Shown here piece by piece: positions 62,771 to 64,000 of a stretch of DNA of 64,000 nt. Numbering within the stretch: position 1 is the first letter of the stretch; each line of letters starts with the position of its first letter. The position numbers were made by a program, and so were the translations under genes. Under the pieces are notes generated by a model, which saw only the letters and a program-made list of their open reading frames with translations, searched no databases and was not told the DNA's origin. The DNA comes from Aradus depressus (Eukaryota > Arthropoda > Insecta > Hemiptera > Aradidae), in NCBI GenBank assembly GCA_963662175.1, contig OY759217.1, positions 15,440,562 to 15,504,561 of the forward strand. Direction: 5' to 3'.

Positions 62771-63238
62771 TATGGGCAACCTTTGACATGTTGCGGGCCA
62801 AACTTTAGTGTGCAAATACGTTCGCGGGCCGCGTAGAAGGTTCAAAATAAAATAACGTCGGACTTTAAAGTAGTGTTCATAATTTTTAGCGATAGATATC
62901 AGACATGAAATAATAAGACAATGTTATTATAATACAATTTATTAAAATAACAAAATGAAATGAAAAAAATAGGTACAATATTATAATTAAATCGTGAAAT
63001 TTGGAATTATTACAAACTACGAAAGTTAAGTAGCGACACCGAAATCAATGAGACACTTGAGCTTGAATTTGCTCGCTCACTTGATTCCGCAGGAGCAAGC
63101 GACAAACCCCATCCTACTCGATCTTCCTAATTTGGAGTGAGTGTGAGTAAGTAGTGTAATTTTTTTTTTTTTTTAATTGGGTTTTTCAAAATGTCTCGCG
63201 GGCCGGACCAAATCTTACAGCGGGCCGGTTGCTGCCCA
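62771..63238. mobile_element. hAT-like element with long flanking repeats
   Basis: Left end TGGGCAACCTTTGACATGTT, right end GGGCCGGTTGCTGCCCA; TTGCGGGCC and GCGGGCCGCG near the ends are hAT-like. The flanks CATACACGTATAACATG (62754-62770) and CATACACGTATAATATG (63239-63255) are far longer than the 8-bp hAT duplication. No transposase remains. Confidence 0.55.
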
Positions 63239-63344
63239 CATACACGTATAATATGGTTAAAGTTTTGCATTAGTTTTTTGGTCTAATTCTAAACAAATAT
63301 CAAGTTTCTTGTTTCATATTTCCTGCCATTATAACGTAAAATAA

Positions 63345-63485
63345 AAAAAATGGTCGGAGAAACACCAGATATGTGCCTCCCCAGCACGGATTAATTAATT
63401 ACTTTTATTATTATTATTTTATTAATTCGCTTTCGCTGTCCCTCCAGTAGATCTTTCGGGCTAAAACACAATATTTGACTTCTGA
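63345..63485 (+). repeat. DR1 left-end copy
   Basis: CACCAGATATGTGCCTCCCC, ATTCGCTTTCGCTGTCCCTC and GGGCTAAAACACAATATTTG. Confidence 0.7.
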
Positions 63486-64000
63486 AAATAACTGACTAAA
63501 AACGATTGGAGATGTTCTAAGAATGCTATGTTGCTGTTTAATAAAGGACATTCTCAGAACCTTTATTGATAGACAGACAATAATGTTATCTTTCTTCTTC
63601 GAAAATGGGTAACTTTATTTTGGGAAATAATGGTTTAAAAAAATTTATTATTTTTTACGTGCTAATGAATAATTGAACAAATCAAGTTACGAAAATTAAA
63701 ATAAGAAAATGAAGACACCTAAAACAATTAAGGGAGCATTAACTCATCTTTTAGATAATTTGCTTAACTACTTTTTCACGAGCGTCGCAGATATGTTGGA
63801 ATATCTTTCTATATGAGTATCTTCCAGTGTTCATTAGGATTCACTGCTTTCTCCTCTTCTCTTACTTTCTCTTTATTTCTCGAGCCGTACTAAGAGACGA
63901 CCTGCTGGAGCTGTACTAGGGTGTGTTGGATCAGCGGGAGGACTCCCCACCTCCTGGAGCTCACCTAGACCTGCCTGTCTGGTAGCCTTGGAGAAGGTCA
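63486..64000. other. no firm gene at the right edge
   Basis: From about 63875 to the edge the DNA is GC-richer, and the minus strand is open (ATRQAGLGELQEVGSPPADP, then THPSTAPAGRLLVRLEK, stop). It enters from outside the window, has no ATG, and is not recognised. It could be an exon end or a retroelement piece. Confidence 0.25.

Overview
This is a repeat-saturated piece of an animal nuclear genome, most probably an insect and possibly hemipteran. The evidence is: AT-rich DNA; no operons or dense ORFs; many tRNA-derived SINEs whose tails read CCTAA, the complement of the insect telomere motif TTAGG; jockey-type and other non-LTR LINE fragments; PIF/Harbinger, hAT and mariner/pogo-type DNA transposon remains; and one recognisable host exon. 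The order-level guess is inference only.

Host gene: the one convincing host coding segment is at 50208-50492 (+). It is the first coding exon of a tribbles (Trib) pseudokinase, ending at a GTAAGT donor and preceded by a 5' UTR and a good splice acceptor. No later tribbles exon was recognised, so the last 13.5 kb looks like its first coding intron, full of mobile elements. A weak exon candidate lies at 4898-4988.

Mobile elements: SINE-A (about 345 bp, A and B boxes, CCTAA tail) has about 22 full or partial copies, seven with target-site duplications (TSDs) I could align. SINE-B has three copies. A dispersed repeat here called DR1 (hallmarks TCGATACATTCATTACATCGG-like and ATTACATAACTTCCCC) occurs at more than 20 places in both orientations. 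DNA transposons with visible ends are Harbinger at 17704-18243 (inside a SINE) and 28960-29625 (TAA TSDs), hAT at 21841-22703, a long-TIR element at 24595-25905 holding a LINE, and a 1.28 kb element at 57364-58644 splitting a jockey RT.

Unusual system: at least ten loci hold fold-back (head-to-head) elements. Many carry a motif resembling the hammerhead ribozyme core, CTGANGA - short stem - GAAA. Eight copies have an inverted partial copy, a forward copy with a unique tail, and TSDs of 11-15 bp. This suggests retroposition, perhaps by Penelope-like elements, rather than cut-and-paste MITEs.

Tandem repeats: 96 bp x3 (27.0 kb), 77 bp x4-5 (30.4 kb), 91 bp x5 each with a TATA box (33.9 kb), about 56 bp (42.8 kb), 46 bp x7 (43.8 kb), 45 bp x8 (46.3 kb), and 60 bp x15 with a three-unit higher-order pattern (60.9 kb), followed by a 411-bp duplication that copied a fold-back insertion with it.
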